A stretch of 64,000 bases of DNA from Marivirga harenae (GTDB lineage: Bacteria; Bacteroidota; Bacteroidia; Cytophagales; Cyclobacteriaceae). Location: NCBI RefSeq assembly GCF_030534335.1, contig NZ_CP130565.1:2811501-2875500 (forward strand), in the 5' to 3' direction. A model generated the notes under the pieces. The model saw nothing but the letters and a program-made list of their open reading frames with translations, searched no databases and was not told the DNA's origin. The position numbers and the translations under genes are program-made. Numbering within the stretch: the stretch's first letter is position 1; the number at the start of each line of letters is the position of its first letter. Positions 27,180-36,715 of the stretch are shown piece by piece.

Positions 27180-27361
27180 TTTTTAATGTATTTTGAAGTA
27201 ACTACAAAACTGACTAATCGTTTAAAATTCATCATTTGATCTGAAATTATTTTGTCCCCTTATGCCTTTTGGAATCTGTTGATTTTTTAAAATAGGTCGT
27301 TATAATTAAACTTTTAGACCTGTGCGCAGTTGAAATATGTGTACCGACAGAGAAAATTTCA

Positions 27362-29722
27362 ATGAAGTATACTTTAATTTTAGTAGTAACCTTAATATTT
27401 GTAAATCCAGTTTTTTGTCAAAATGCGATAGTTGAAGGAGTGGTTTCCGATCCAGATTCAGGTAAAGTTATTCCTTTTGCTCAGGTAGCTTTTTATCAAG
27501 AAAATAGTAATACTCCTGTAACTGGAGCTACTACCTCAGAAGATGGTAGCTTTAATATCCCAATAGAGACTGGGAGTTATAGGATGGTAATCTCCTTTGT
27601 AGGCTATGAAGACTATGAAGATCAAGTCCAAATCTCGGAAAGTGGTTTGGATTTAGGGGAGATAGGTCTTTCAGTAAAAGAAGAGATCATGGAGGAGGTT
27701 GTAGTAAGTGGAAATGAAAGAAAAACTCCTGTTCTAGCCACTATGGAGGGTATGACGATAAAGCCCGATCAAACCATTGCCAACGTAGGAGGAACTCTAT
27801 TGGATATCTTGAGAAATACGCCATCAGTTAATGTTTCAGATGATGGAAGTGTATCCTTAAGAGGTAGTGGTAGTACAAATGTCCTAATTGATGGACGGAA
27901 TTCAGCATTAGCGACAGATTTAGAACAGATTCCTGCCAGCGCAATTGAAGAAGTAGAAATAATAAATAATCCAAATGCAAAATATGATGCGTCTTCAGAT
28001 GGCGGTGTTATTAACATTAAATTGAAAAGAGGCGAAGATTTAGGGACCACTGCAAGAGCAGAACTTACCATGGGAACCAGAATGCGTACAAATGCAAATG
28101 TTAATTTGGCACGAAGGACCACCAAATTTGCGATATACGGTGGCTATAGCTTTAGGCAATGGCCAAGAGTGGGCAGCAGAGAAACGGAAAGAAGAAGTAC
28201 TTTTAATGGTTCCAATGAGCTTTACAGACAAGAACAGAATAGTAGAAATGAGGATAGGGAACATACCATCAATTATGGAGGCGATTACTTTTGGGGACAA
28301 AATAAATTAAGCTTTGAAGGTGTGTTCAATACAGAGGAAGAAAGTGATTTCCAATCTAGTAGTGCTTTTGTGCAAAATTTAGGTACCGATGAATTTCTAA
28401 CTCGCTACGTTAGAAATAATACGGAGACGGAAGAGAATTATACTTACGATAATGCCATTATATATGAAAGAGATTTTGACAACAAGAAAAAATTTTTCAG
28501 AGCATTAGCGAGCGTTTCCATTAGAGATCAAGTGGAAGATCAAAATATTGCCATCTACAACAATACACTGAGTGAAGAGGGTGATCCTAACAGAACCGAA
28601 GGGAGTACAACAGATGAATTTAGAAATACCTCGGTAATTCAAGTAGATTACGCTACGCCAATTCTTAGTGGTTTGTTAGAAAGTGGGTATAAGTCTATTT
28701 TTAGAAGGTTTGATAATGATTATGTCTATGGACTGGTAGGAAGTGAAGGTCAAATTGATCCTTATGATAGTATAAGTAATCGCTTTGTATATCAGGATCA
28801 AATTCATGCGCTTTATGCTATTTATTCAGATAGCCTTCCAAATTTTAATTATGCAGTTGGGCTTAGAGCTGAACAAACTATTTTAGAAAATGAATTATCC
28901 AATGTAAATACATCTTTAGTGGCAGAGGAAGATCTTTCTAACAGTCAGCAATATTTGGATTTCTTCCCAAGTGTTCAATTAGCTTATTTTCTGAATAATA
29001 AGAATACCTTAAAAGCTACTTATTCAAGAAGGATTGACAGACCAAGCGGGTGGAGATTGAATCCATTTCCTGATTTTGCGGATTCATTAAATGTCAGGGT
29101 AGGGGAGCCCAATCTACAGCCGGAATATATCAATTCATTTGAACTCGGCCATATGTATCAAAATGGAGGTTTTACTTTAACGACCAACGCTTTTTACCGA
29201 AGGATTAATGGTCAGGTTGATTGGATTGTGAGAGTAGAGGATGGAATTTCCTACCGCGGTCCACAGAATTTGAATACTGGTGATTTTTATGGATTAGAAT
29301 TTATTAATACAACCGATATTGCCAATTGGTGGAATTTAAATGCCAGTTATTCTATTTTTCAATCTGTGATAGATGGTACCAACATTGGAGCAGAAGAACC
29401 CAATAGGGGACTTTCATGGTATGCTAAAGTTACCACCGATTTCAGTTTGCCTTTCGGAATTAACCTACAATTTACTGGTAATTATATGGCTCCTGAAATA
29501 GAGGCCCAAGGTAGGGATTTGGCTCGATATTATATAGATGGGAGTTTGCAAAGATATTTCTTTGACAAGAGATTGACTTTAAGTGCCAGTTTCAGGGATT
29601 TATTTGACACTCGTAATTTTAGAGGGGAAAATTTTGGGCCCGGGTTTCAACAAACCTTTACTAGGAAAAGAGAAACGCAAATTATGCTATTTACCGCTTC
29701 TTACAATTTTAAAGCAGAATAA
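27362..29722 (+). CDS. TonB-dependent receptor-like outer-membrane protein
   Basis: 786 residues. Signal peptide to about residue 20 (VNPVFCQ). A carboxypeptidase-regulatory-like beta domain follows (IVEGVVSDPDSGKVIPFAQV, residues 22-105), then a plug domain (GTLLDILRNTPSVNVSDDG, VLIDGRNS, IEEVEIINNPNAKYDASS) and a long barrel ending with ETQIMLFTASYNFKAE. This is the OMP_b-brl_3 group, which lacks a clear TonB box and may import peptides or siderophores, or only act as an outer-membrane barrel. No SusD neighbour. Followed by a strong terminator. Confidence 0.92.
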   Translation: MKYTLILVVTLIFVNPVFCQNAIVEGVVSDPDSGKVIPFAQVAFYQENSNTPVTGATTSEDGSFNIPIETGSYRMVISFVGYEDYEDQVQISESGLDLGEIGLSVKEEIMEEVVVSGNERKTPVLATMEGMTIKPDQTIANVGGTLLDILRNTPSVNVSDDGSVSLRGSGSTNVLIDGRNSALATDLEQIPASAIEEVEIINNPNAKYDASSDGGVINIKLKRGEDLGTTARAELTMGTRMRTNANVNLARRTTKFAIYGGYSFRQWPRVGSRETERRSTFNGSNELYRQEQNSRNEDREHTINYGGDYFWGQNKLSFEGVFNTEEESDFQSSSAFVQNLGTDEFLTRYVRNNTETEENYTYDNAIIYERDFDNKKKFFRALASVSIRDQVEDQNIAIYNNTLSEEGDPNRTEGSTTDEFRNTSVIQVDYATPILSGLLESGYKSIFRRFDNDYVYGLVGSEGQIDPYDSISNRFVYQDQIHALYAIYSDSLPNFNYAVGLRAEQTILENELSNVNTSLVAEEDLSNSQQYLDFFPSVQLAYFLNNKNTLKATYSRRIDRPSGWRLNPFPDFADSLNVRVGEPNLQPEYINSFELGHMYQNGGFTLTTNAFYRRINGQVDWIVRVEDGISYRGPQNLNTGDFYGLEFINTTDIANWWNLNASYSIFQSVIDGTNIGAEEPNRGLSWYAKVTTDFSLPFGINLQFTGNYMAPEIEAQGRDLARYYIDGSLQRYFFDKRLTLSASFRDLFDTRNFRGENFGPGFQQTFTRKRETQIMLFTASYNFKAE

Positions 29723-29728
29723 ATGAAA

Positions 29729-29757
29729 AGAAAAGAGCTCATTTTGAGCTCTTTTCT
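29729..29757. terminator. Rho-independent terminator (converging genes)
   Basis: AGAAAAGAGCTCA (29729-29741) and TGAGCTCTTTTCT (29745-29757), perfect 13-bp stem with a 3-nt loop. It is 7 bp past the TonB-type receptor gene and 11 bp from the end of the opposite T9SS gene, so it can serve both. Confidence 0.85.
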
Positions 29758-29768
29758 AATTTCCAACA

Positions 29769-32700
29769 TCATTTCTTTAATAATTTTGACTTGCTAGAGA
29801 CCATGCCTTTCTCAGTTTGTGACCATATTATGATTTGATAATAGCCATTGGCTAGATCTGAAATGTCCATCTGAATACTTTTCCCGCCTTCCAAACTCTT
29901 TTTCTTCACTGTTTGTCCATTCATATTTATGATTTGTATTGAAGTATTTCCCACCTCTTGCTCGAAATTTATATTTATTTGATGCGTAGCCGGATTAGGG
30001 TATAGTTTGATGTTAAAAAGTCTAGACTCAAATTCAATTTTTACTACTGGTGAATATTCAGATTTTCCGTCATAATCAAATTGCTGTAATCTGTAATAGG
30101 AAACATTTCCGTGAGAACTATAATCAATGAAATCATACTCAATTACGTTAGAGCTATTTCCATTGCCTTCTACTGTACCAATGGTTTCAAAATCTTTTCC
30201 ATTTGAGGATTTTTGAATTTCAAAGTGGGAATTATTTTTCTCTGATGCAGTGGACCATTTGACTAACACGCCAGTTTGTTTTTGTTCTATATCAAGACCA
30301 AGGAACTCCACAGGCAAAGCTCCTTCTGAGGATGCACCCACAGCAAAATCACTGAAACCATTTAAATTCGAACGGCTAACTGTGATTGGGTCGGTGAAAC
30401 TTCCACTTTCATCTGCAGGTGAATAATCACCTAATACTTCCCAACTTGATGCAGAATTCTCTCTTTTTAGTAAAATATGATTTCCGGTTTCATTTCCGTT
30501 CACATGCCCTTGGGATGTAACTGAAATATTGTAATTATATGTGCCAGCTGAATTTGTTGGTGTAATTGTCCAGAAGCCGTAATCTAATACTTGTTCAATT
30601 GCATTACCATTTACTGACAAATTTAAGCCAGAAATATTTGCAAAATCTGGATCGCTACTGTTTTCAGTGAAGCTTACATCAATACAAGTGCTTTCTGACA
30701 TGCTGTTGAAATTTATTTTTACTTCTTGTTTATATGCTGCTGAACCAACAGGTAGTTGATAGTCGATTCCAGTTGCAACACATCTTCTTAAAGTCCCCAC
30801 TATGTAAGAATTATCGCTTACAAGAATCCCATTTCTAGCAGTGTTTTCGACCTGGATGAAGCCATTTGAAATGATAAGTTTACCATCATTTAGGTTTAAT
30901 TGATTATTAATAATCACCGAGTTTTCAATTTCAAAAGTACCTCCAGTTGCATTAATTGATAAATTGCTTAGTACATTTTCTGTATTATCGAATACGATTT
31001 TTCCCGCATTTCCAATAGCATTGACAGATAGTTCAGCTCCCACACTGGATGATATTTCACCATTAATGGAATGGCTATAACCCAACAAATCTAAATTGTT
31101 GCTTCCCAGAGTTAAAGTTCCTGCATATAGTTTCAAGGAATCAATAATTTGCAATGAGTTTGTTAGAACTAATCCACTTCCATTTTCTAGCTGCAAATCC
31201 TCAAGAATAGTAATGTGAGAAGGAATAGAAATTCCTGCTGAAGTCCCGCTCACTACCAGTGAAGATGTTCCGTCCATAATTAGGTTTTGCGGATTTCCTG
31301 CTATAGCGTTTCTGATCGTCAAACTATTATCTCCCACCACCATTTGTCCGCTTTGAATATTGATAGGTCTATTTGTAGATAAATCATCCTCTAAATTGAC
31401 GCCACTGCCGTTATTAATGATCAGGCCATTGACTTTTCCCATCAGCCATTGAGTAGCGCTCCCCACCATACTTACAGAACCATTACCTGTATATTCAGGA
31501 CCACGATTGATGAAATTCCCATGAATATTAAGATTTCTACCTGCATTTACTGTGATCTGTGCATTACTATTTATAATTAAATTATTCACAGTTGCTGTTC
31601 CATTTATGACAGGAAAATTGCCTCCTAATGGATTGTTTGGAATAACAGCTGAAATCAAATCCGTTGGTATTCCCGCGGACCAATTGCTAGCAGCGTCCCA
31701 AACGCTGGTGTTTCCTAGCCAAATATTACCAACAAATAATTCAAAAGTTTGAGTAGTGCTGCAAGTACCATCTTCTACTGTTACACTAATGGTTACTAAA
31801 CCAAATTGACCGTTCTCTGGCGTTATTTGAATAAACCTATTGGCATTTGAACCTCCCAAAGTAATATTTTCGTCTTTGACTAGTGACTGATCTGAACTAG
31901 ATGCAGATACTGTCAATGTACTTTCAGCAACATTGGCGTCATCTACGGTAAAATTAATGTTGGGAGAAGCCGTACTGATGTCTAAAATAACATCTTCAAA
32001 TTCGTTCATGGTTGGCGCTTCATTATCCAACACACTTACTTCTACACTTCCTGAATTATTAGTGAAGTCCGAATCATTTTGATTATATGATCTTACACTT
32101 GCATAAGCAGTAATGGAATTTAAGTTTTCGCCAGCGTTAACAGTACCAGTCATCTGTAAAGTGACAGTCTCTCCATTTTCAATTAAAGGAATTCTCCAGA
32201 AGCCACTTTCTTGATTGTATGTCCCTTTCTGTGCATCAGACTCAGAAGGAGTAAAACCGGAAGGAAGAGCCGAAGTTACCACGACATTAGTAGCATTATT
32301 AGGACCATTATTGTAAACACTAACTTCGTAGGTAACCACACTATTCACACACGGTGTGTTTGAGTCAGAAGTAAAAGCGATAGATAAATCTGATACTTGG
32401 GAAGGAGTTTCACCAAAAATCATCATTCGGTTCATGCCTGCACCATTAATATAGAGTCTTTCATTTAAATCAAAATTAATACCATAAGGCGTATCCATGT
32501 TTCTGGCATTGGGTGAACCTGTTACCCCACTTCCATTATTGAAACGGATTGCTTCATTAAAATCTCTTTGACCTAAAACCACATCAGCACTAGCGCCATT
32601 GGTAGTTGGTATTTCGTTGAAGATTAGTGCTCGATGGTTATTAAAATCAGCTATAGCCATAACACCTGATGGCGAAACCGTAACCCCTGGGAAACTAAAT

Positions 32701-34931
32701 TTTGTCGCACTTACACCGCTAGTTCGCGTATTGAAAGCATCTTGACCCACCACTATGTCTGCATTAGCTCCATCTGTGGTAGGAATAGAGTTGAAAACGA
32801 GAATTCTATAATTATAATCCTCTGCAATCAGTAGTTTACCATCAGGAGATATAGAGGTATTCCAAGGATCACCAATTCTATTACGAGCAGTACCTCTTCC
32901 TGTATTATTCCATCCAGTCTGACCAATTAAAACATCTGCTTCTTCATTATTGGAAGTGGGTATTTTATTATAAATTAATATTCTATTGTTTCCTCTATCA
33001 GTAACAATCATTTTACCACTAGGTGTGATTTGAATATCAGTAGGATAATTCAATCCATTTCTACCTGCACCTGGATCCCTGGTGCCAAAACCACCTTGTC
33101 CAATAACAACATCTGCTTGAGCATTATTGGTGGTCGGTATTTCATTAAAAATTAATATTCTATTATTATATGAGTCAGCAATTAATAGTTTATTACCATC
33201 TGGACTAAAAGCCACTCCGTTCGGGTTCCATAATCTATTGTTTCTAGTAGCTGATACATTGTTAGTGAAATTGGATTGACCGACCACTATGTCAGCAGGT
33301 TCACCATTCGAGCTAGGAACAGAATTCCAAATTAAGACTCTATTGGTAGTTTGCGAACCTACAGCCAATACCCCTTTTACACTTACCGCAGAACTATTGG
33401 AGCCTGGAGCCACTATGTTAGAAGCTGTCGTTGAGCCGGAAGTAAAATCGGGTTGTCCAACTACAATTTTAGCAGCCTCAAAATTATTGAAAATCTGTCT
33501 GAATACTTCTACTTCAAAAGTTTTGATGATCGGGCATGTACCATCGGACAGTTCGATTGTAACGGTTGCTATACCAAACTGATTTAATGAAGGTTGTAGC
33601 ACTAGTTCCCTATTTTCACCACTGCCAGTCAAGCTAATGTTCCCATTAGGTAGTAGTGTTTGATTCGATGAGTTAACAGAAATAATTAAATCATCAGCCG
33701 CAGTTTCTATATCTGAAACTGTAAAAGCTATAGGAGCAGATACTCCATTGTATGGAGCAGTTTGATTGCTAAAGTCGGATAATTGTGGACTACTATTATT
33801 TCCTACAGATAAATTGACTGAAGAAGTGTTATTGCTTAAATCTGGATCGCTGGCATCTGCGGAAATTATTTCTGCATTTGCTGCAATATTGCTTCCCTCC
33901 ATACCTGCATTGACCGTTACAATTACTTCCAATACTGCAGTTTCATTGCCAGGCAGGTTATTTATTGTATATATACCAGTGGATTTATTATAGCTTCCAG
34001 CAGTTGCGTTTGCAGATACAAACGAAGTTCCCGCAGGAACATCAAAATTTACCTCGATATTAGAGTTAGCAGCGGAAGAAGTATTTGCCAATTCTACAGA
34101 ATAGAGGTATTCCTGGTCAGCACACAATTCAGCCACATTAGGAAAAACATTAATGCCAAGGTCACTATCTTGAGGGACATAGGTAAATTTCAGACCATTA
34201 GACGGAATAATATCCTGTTCTAATCTTACTTTTGAATTTCTATTATTCGAATTAGATGTATTGTTTTCATTCCAATTGGAATTTGCCCCAGTTCTATTTT
34301 GCAAATCCGTTATTGCTGAATTTACTGAAACTTGGACTTCTGTGTTCGCGCTTGGATTGCCCCACCAAAAATTATAATTATTTGGATGAGTGAAGTTACC
34401 GTAATGGAATGCTATTGCATTATTATTTTCCCTTAATTCAATTTGAAAGTTGTAACTGCCGCCTAGTGCTGTGTAAGTTCCGAAGAAGCCTAAATTTCTA
34501 AAGTAGTATGATGCATAATTCTTCCACTGAATCACTGCTCTTCTATTTGGAGCACTTCCAAAAGTCCTAATCCTAATTTCTGAATTGTCCTGAGCATGTA
34601 GGTCCCCAGAGAACGGACTTATTGAATTTTCTAATCCTTCTTCAAGTGGATAAGTAACTCCATTCCCATTTGAAAAGCTAGCAAACCCATTGGTACTAAC
34701 ACCGATCTGATTAAAGGTTTGACCTCCAAAAGTGAAATCAAATCCGATATTGATATTGTTGTAAAAAACATCATTAGCATTGTTGCTATTTGTAATTACG
34801 GTACCACCAGTAATTTCCTGATAAGCTTCAATATTTGCTTCAAACTGATAATCGGAAACATTCTGTGCTATTGCCGTAGTTTTGCTTAGCACTGAAATTA
34901 AGAGTAGGGTAAATAGTGTAAAAAATCGCAT
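29769..34931 (-). CDS. Giant secreted T9SS protein with NHL propeller and DUF11 domains
   Basis: 1720 residues. Signal peptide to about residue 22. The order read off the sequence is: N-terminal lectin-like domain (to about 250), a DUF11 repeat (about 255-370), a beta-sandwich, six NHL-type repeats of about 60 residues each starting with a VGQ-type motif and containing ILIFN (a six-bladed propeller, about 480-870), a second DUF11 repeat, a right-handed beta-helix-like stretch (about 1090-1400), and the C-terminal type IX sorting domain LYPNPATHQININFEQ. It is exported across both membranes and attached to the surface. Likely an adhesin or matrix protein; no enzyme domain is seen. Confidence 0.9.
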   Translation of the reverse strand: MRFFTLFTLLLISVLSKTTAIAQNVSDYQFEANIEAYQEITGGTVITNSNNANDVFYNNINIGFDFTFGGQTFNQIGVSTNGFASFSNGNGVTYPLEEGLENSISPFSGDLHAQDNSEIRIRTFGSAPNRRAVIQWKNYASYYFRNLGFFGTYTALGGSYNFQIELRENNNAIAFHYGNFTHPNNYNFWWGNPSANTEVQVSVNSAITDLQNRTGANSNWNENNTSNSNNRNSKVRLEQDIIPSNGLKFTYVPQDSDLGINVFPNVAELCADQEYLYSVELANTSSAANSNIEVNFDVPAGTSFVSANATAGSYNKSTGIYTINNLPGNETAVLEVIVTVNAGMEGSNIAANAEIISADASDPDLSNNTSSVNLSVGNNSSPQLSDFSNQTAPYNGVSAPIAFTVSDIETAADDLIISVNSSNQTLLPNGNISLTGSGENRELVLQPSLNQFGIATVTIELSDGTCPIIKTFEVEVFRQIFNNFEAAKIVVGQPDFTSGSTTASNIVAPGSNSSAVSVKGVLAVGSQTTNRVLIWNSVPSSNGEPADIVVGQSNFTNNVSATRNNRLWNPNGVAFSPDGNKLLIADSYNNRILIFNEIPTTNNAQADVVIGQGGFGTRDPGAGRNGLNYPTDIQITPSGKMIVTDRGNNRILIYNKIPTSNNEEADVLIGQTGWNNTGRGTARNRIGDPWNTSISPDGKLLIAEDYNYRILVFNSIPTTDGANADIVVGQDAFNTRTSGVSATKFSFPGVTVSPSGVMAIADFNNHRALIFNEIPTTNGASADVVLGQRDFNEAIRFNNGSGVTGSPNARNMDTPYGINFDLNERLYINGAGMNRMMIFGETPSQVSDLSIAFTSDSNTPCVNSVVTYEVSVYNNGPNNATNVVVTSALPSGFTPSESDAQKGTYNQESGFWRIPLIENGETVTLQMTGTVNAGENLNSITAYASVRSYNQNDSDFTNNSGSVEVSVLDNEAPTMNEFEDVILDISTASPNINFTVDDANVAESTLTVSASSSDQSLVKDENITLGGSNANRFIQITPENGQFGLVTISVTVEDGTCSTTQTFELFVGNIWLGNTSVWDAASNWSAGIPTDLISAVIPNNPLGGNFPVINGTATVNNLIINSNAQITVNAGRNLNIHGNFINRGPEYTGNGSVSMVGSATQWLMGKVNGLIINNGSGVNLEDDLSTNRPINIQSGQMVVGDNSLTIRNAIAGNPQNLIMDGTSSLVVSGTSAGISIPSHITILEDLQLENGSGLVLTNSLQIIDSLKLYAGTLTLGSNNLDLLGYSHSINGEISSSVGAELSVNAIGNAGKIVFDNTENVLSNLSINATGGTFEIENSVIINNQLNLNDGKLIISNGFIQVENTARNGILVSDNSYIVGTLRRCVATGIDYQLPVGSAAYKQEVKINFNSMSESTCIDVSFTENSSDPDFANISGLNLSVNGNAIEQVLDYGFWTITPTNSAGTYNYNISVTSQGHVNGNETGNHILLKRENSASSWEVLGDYSPADESGSFTDPITVSRSNLNGFSDFAVGASSEGALPVEFLGLDIEQKQTGVLVKWSTASEKNNSHFEIQKSSNGKDFETIGTVEGNGNSSNVIEYDFIDYSSHGNVSYYRLQQFDYDGKSEYSPVVKIEFESRLFNIKLYPNPATHQININFEQEVGNTSIQIINMNGQTVKKKSLEGGKSIQMDISDLANGYYQIIIWSQTEKGMVSSKSKLLKK

Positions 34932-34959
34932 TATTGTAATTTATTATTATTAGTAATGG

Positions 34960-34967
34960 CAAAATTA
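34960..34967 (-). promoter_or_regulatory. Possible -7 element of the T9SS gene
   Basis: Minus strand TAATTTTG, an exact TAnnTTTG, 29 bp before the start codon. The -33 TTG is not at the ideal place. Confidence 0.4.
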
Positions 34968-35201
34968 CGTTGGGAAATTTTCTAGTTTTAGTGAATTTTA
35001 TGGCAAACATACATCTGGTTGATAACAGGAGATTTAGGAAGAGAATCGATAGATATACCGTTGTTGTGGACGAATATTTTATTGGTGAAGACGAGGGTAT
35101 TGAATTATCAGCTCAATGCTGCTTGTAAACTTTCTCTTCCTCAGTTTTTATAGTTGATATTCGGAAAGCTTACATCCCTTGATGTTTTAGTAGCAAAAAA
35201 A

Positions 35202-35227
35202 ATCCCGCTTGCCAAAACAAACGGGAT
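35202..35227 (-). terminator. Rho-independent terminator of ald
   Basis: ATCCCG (35202-35207) and CGGGAT (35222-35227), extended by inner TTG/CAA. Read on the minus strand it ends with eight T. It lies 28 bp after the ald stop. Confidence 0.88.
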
Positions 35228-35255
35228 CTCAAATAAAATAGATATTGACTATTTT

Positions 35256-36389
35256 TTATATTTTATTCCAAACGTTTCCTAAGTATTTCTCAAAGGGAAC
35301 ATGTTCTATGTCATAGGCTTCCGCAACCGCATCATATACTACATCACCTTTGATGATGTTCAATCCTAATGCTAAATCTCTGTTATCCTGACAAGCTTTT
35401 ACCCAGCCCTTTTCTGCCAATTGGATTGCATAAGGTAAAGTGGCGTTTGTTAAAGCTAAAGTAGAAGTGTACGGCACAGCACCTGGCATGTTAGCCACAC
35501 AATAGTGAACTACATCATCAATGATATAAGTCGGGTCTTGGTGAGTAGTTGGCTTACAAGTTTCAATACATCCACCTTGATCTACGGCTACATCAACAAG
35601 TACTGTTCCAGGCCTCATTTCTTTTAACATATCTCTAGTAATTAAATGTGGTGCTTTTCCACCTGGGATCAACACAGCTCCTACTATTAGATCCACTCTA
35701 TGTAGCATTTCACGAATATTGTATTCACTAGACATGAAAGTATTGACGTTTGCAGGCATTACATCATCTAAATATCGTAAACGCTGTAAGTTTACATCCA
35801 TTATAGTTACATCAGCACCCATTCCGGCAGCCATTTTAGCAGCATTAGTACCTACAACTCCGCCACCTAAAATCATCACTTTTGCTGGTCGTACACCTGG
35901 TACTCCACCTAATAAAATACCTCTCCCTTTTAACGGTTTTTCTAAGTACTTTGCTCCTTCTTGTATAGACATTCTACCAGCAACTTCAGACATTGGTACC
36001 AAAAGGGGCAAACTTTTGTCTGCTTTTTCTACTGTCTCATAGGCCAAACAAATTGATTTGTTTTTGATCATTGCCTTAGTCAAATCTTCATAAGCGGCAA
36101 AGTGGAAATAAGTGAATACTAACTGATCTTCTTTAATCAATTCATATTCCTCTTCAATAGGCTCTTTTACCTTCATAATCATCTCAGCTTTCGCATAAGT
36201 GCTTTGAATGTCAGGTAAAATTTGAGCACCTGATGCTACATAATCTTCATCTAAGAAACCGCTACCTTCACCTGCAGTTGCCTGTACGAATACCTGATGA
36301 CCTCTTTTGGTCAGCTCCTGTGTACCGGCCGGTGTCAAAGCGACACGGTTCTCGTTGTTTTTGATTTCTTTTGGTACCCCAATGATCAT
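35256..36389 (-). CDS. ald: Alanine dehydrogenase
   Basis: 377 residues. Catalyses L-alanine + NAD+ + H2O to pyruvate + NH4+ + NADH, in the cytoplasm. N-terminus MIIGVPKEIKNNENRVALTP is diagnostic; the catalytic His in FTYFHFAA and the NAD-binding GGGVVGTNAAKMAAGMGADV are in place, and DVAVDQGGCIETC and PGAVPYTSTLAL near the end are typical. Monocistronic with its own terminator; a -7 element lies 32 bp upstream. Confidence 0.97.
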   Translation of the reverse strand: MIIGVPKEIKNNENRVALTPAGTQELTKRGHQVFVQATAGEGSGFLDEDYVASGAQILPDIQSTYAKAEMIMKVKEPIEEEYELIKEDQLVFTYFHFAAYEDLTKAMIKNKSICLAYETVEKADKSLPLLVPMSEVAGRMSIQEGAKYLEKPLKGRGILLGGVPGVRPAKVMILGGGVVGTNAAKMAAGMGADVTIMDVNLQRLRYLDDVMPANVNTFMSSEYNIREMLHRVDLIVGAVLIPGGKAPHLITRDMLKEMRPGTVLVDVAVDQGGCIETCKPTTHQDPTYIIDDVVHYCVANMPGAVPYTSTLALTNATLPYAIQLAEKGWVKACQDNRDLALGLNIIKGDVVYDAVAEAYDIEHVPFEKYLGNVWNKI

Positions 36390-36421
36390 AACAAAATAAT
36401 TTTAATGTTTCCTAATGGGGG

Positions 36422-36429
36422 CAAATATA
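36422..36429 (-). promoter_or_regulatory. Possible -7 element of the ald promoter
   Basis: Minus strand TATATTTG, exact TAnnTTTG, 32 bp before the ald start. No TTG at 19-bp spacing. Confidence 0.4.
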
Positions 36430-36636
36430 AAGCAAACAATAGAAATTCCTGTATTTGCTAAGGGTTTTTTAAGTGCGTTTATTGAATAAATTTTAAATCA
36501 AATTAATATTTTATTTTGATTACCTATAGTTCGTTAATGTTTGGTGAAATATTATTTTGACAGAATGAAAAAAGCCAAAAATATAACCTGACATATGCTT
36601 TCCAAACACTTGTTAGGCTTAACTGGTATATTAGGA

Positions 36637-36667
36637 TTTGAAAGCCTCATCATTTTGGTTATTTTTG
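36637..36667 (+). promoter_or_regulatory. Promoter of the 2-oxoacid dehydrogenase E1 gene
   Basis: TTTG (36637-36640), 19 bp spacer, TATTTTTG (36660-36667), fits TTTG/TAnnTTTG in both parts and in spacing. The expected start of the RNA is near 36674, giving a 42-nt leader. Confidence 0.7.
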
Positions 36668-36715
36668 TTGAACTTACTTTTAAAGTGAGCTGTATTTTTA
36701 ATAAAAAGAGAGCTG

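Larger units (their letters stand above)
34932..35255. other. Intergenic region upstream of the T9SS gene
   Basis: 324 bp. It has a possible -7 element (34960-34967) for the T9SS gene and the ald terminator (35202-35227). A 42-codon frame at 35000-35128 has no recognisable features and is not called. Confidence 0.6.
36390..36715. other. Divergent ald / E1 intergenic region
   Basis: 326 bp. It contains the -7 element for ald (36422-36429, minus) and the full-consensus promoter for the E1 gene (36637-36667, plus). Nothing else convincing; no small ORF stands out. Confidence 0.6.

Noticed and set aside
35000-35128. 42-codon frame with ATG start
   Set aside because: No recognisable motif and no support from context; too short to defend.
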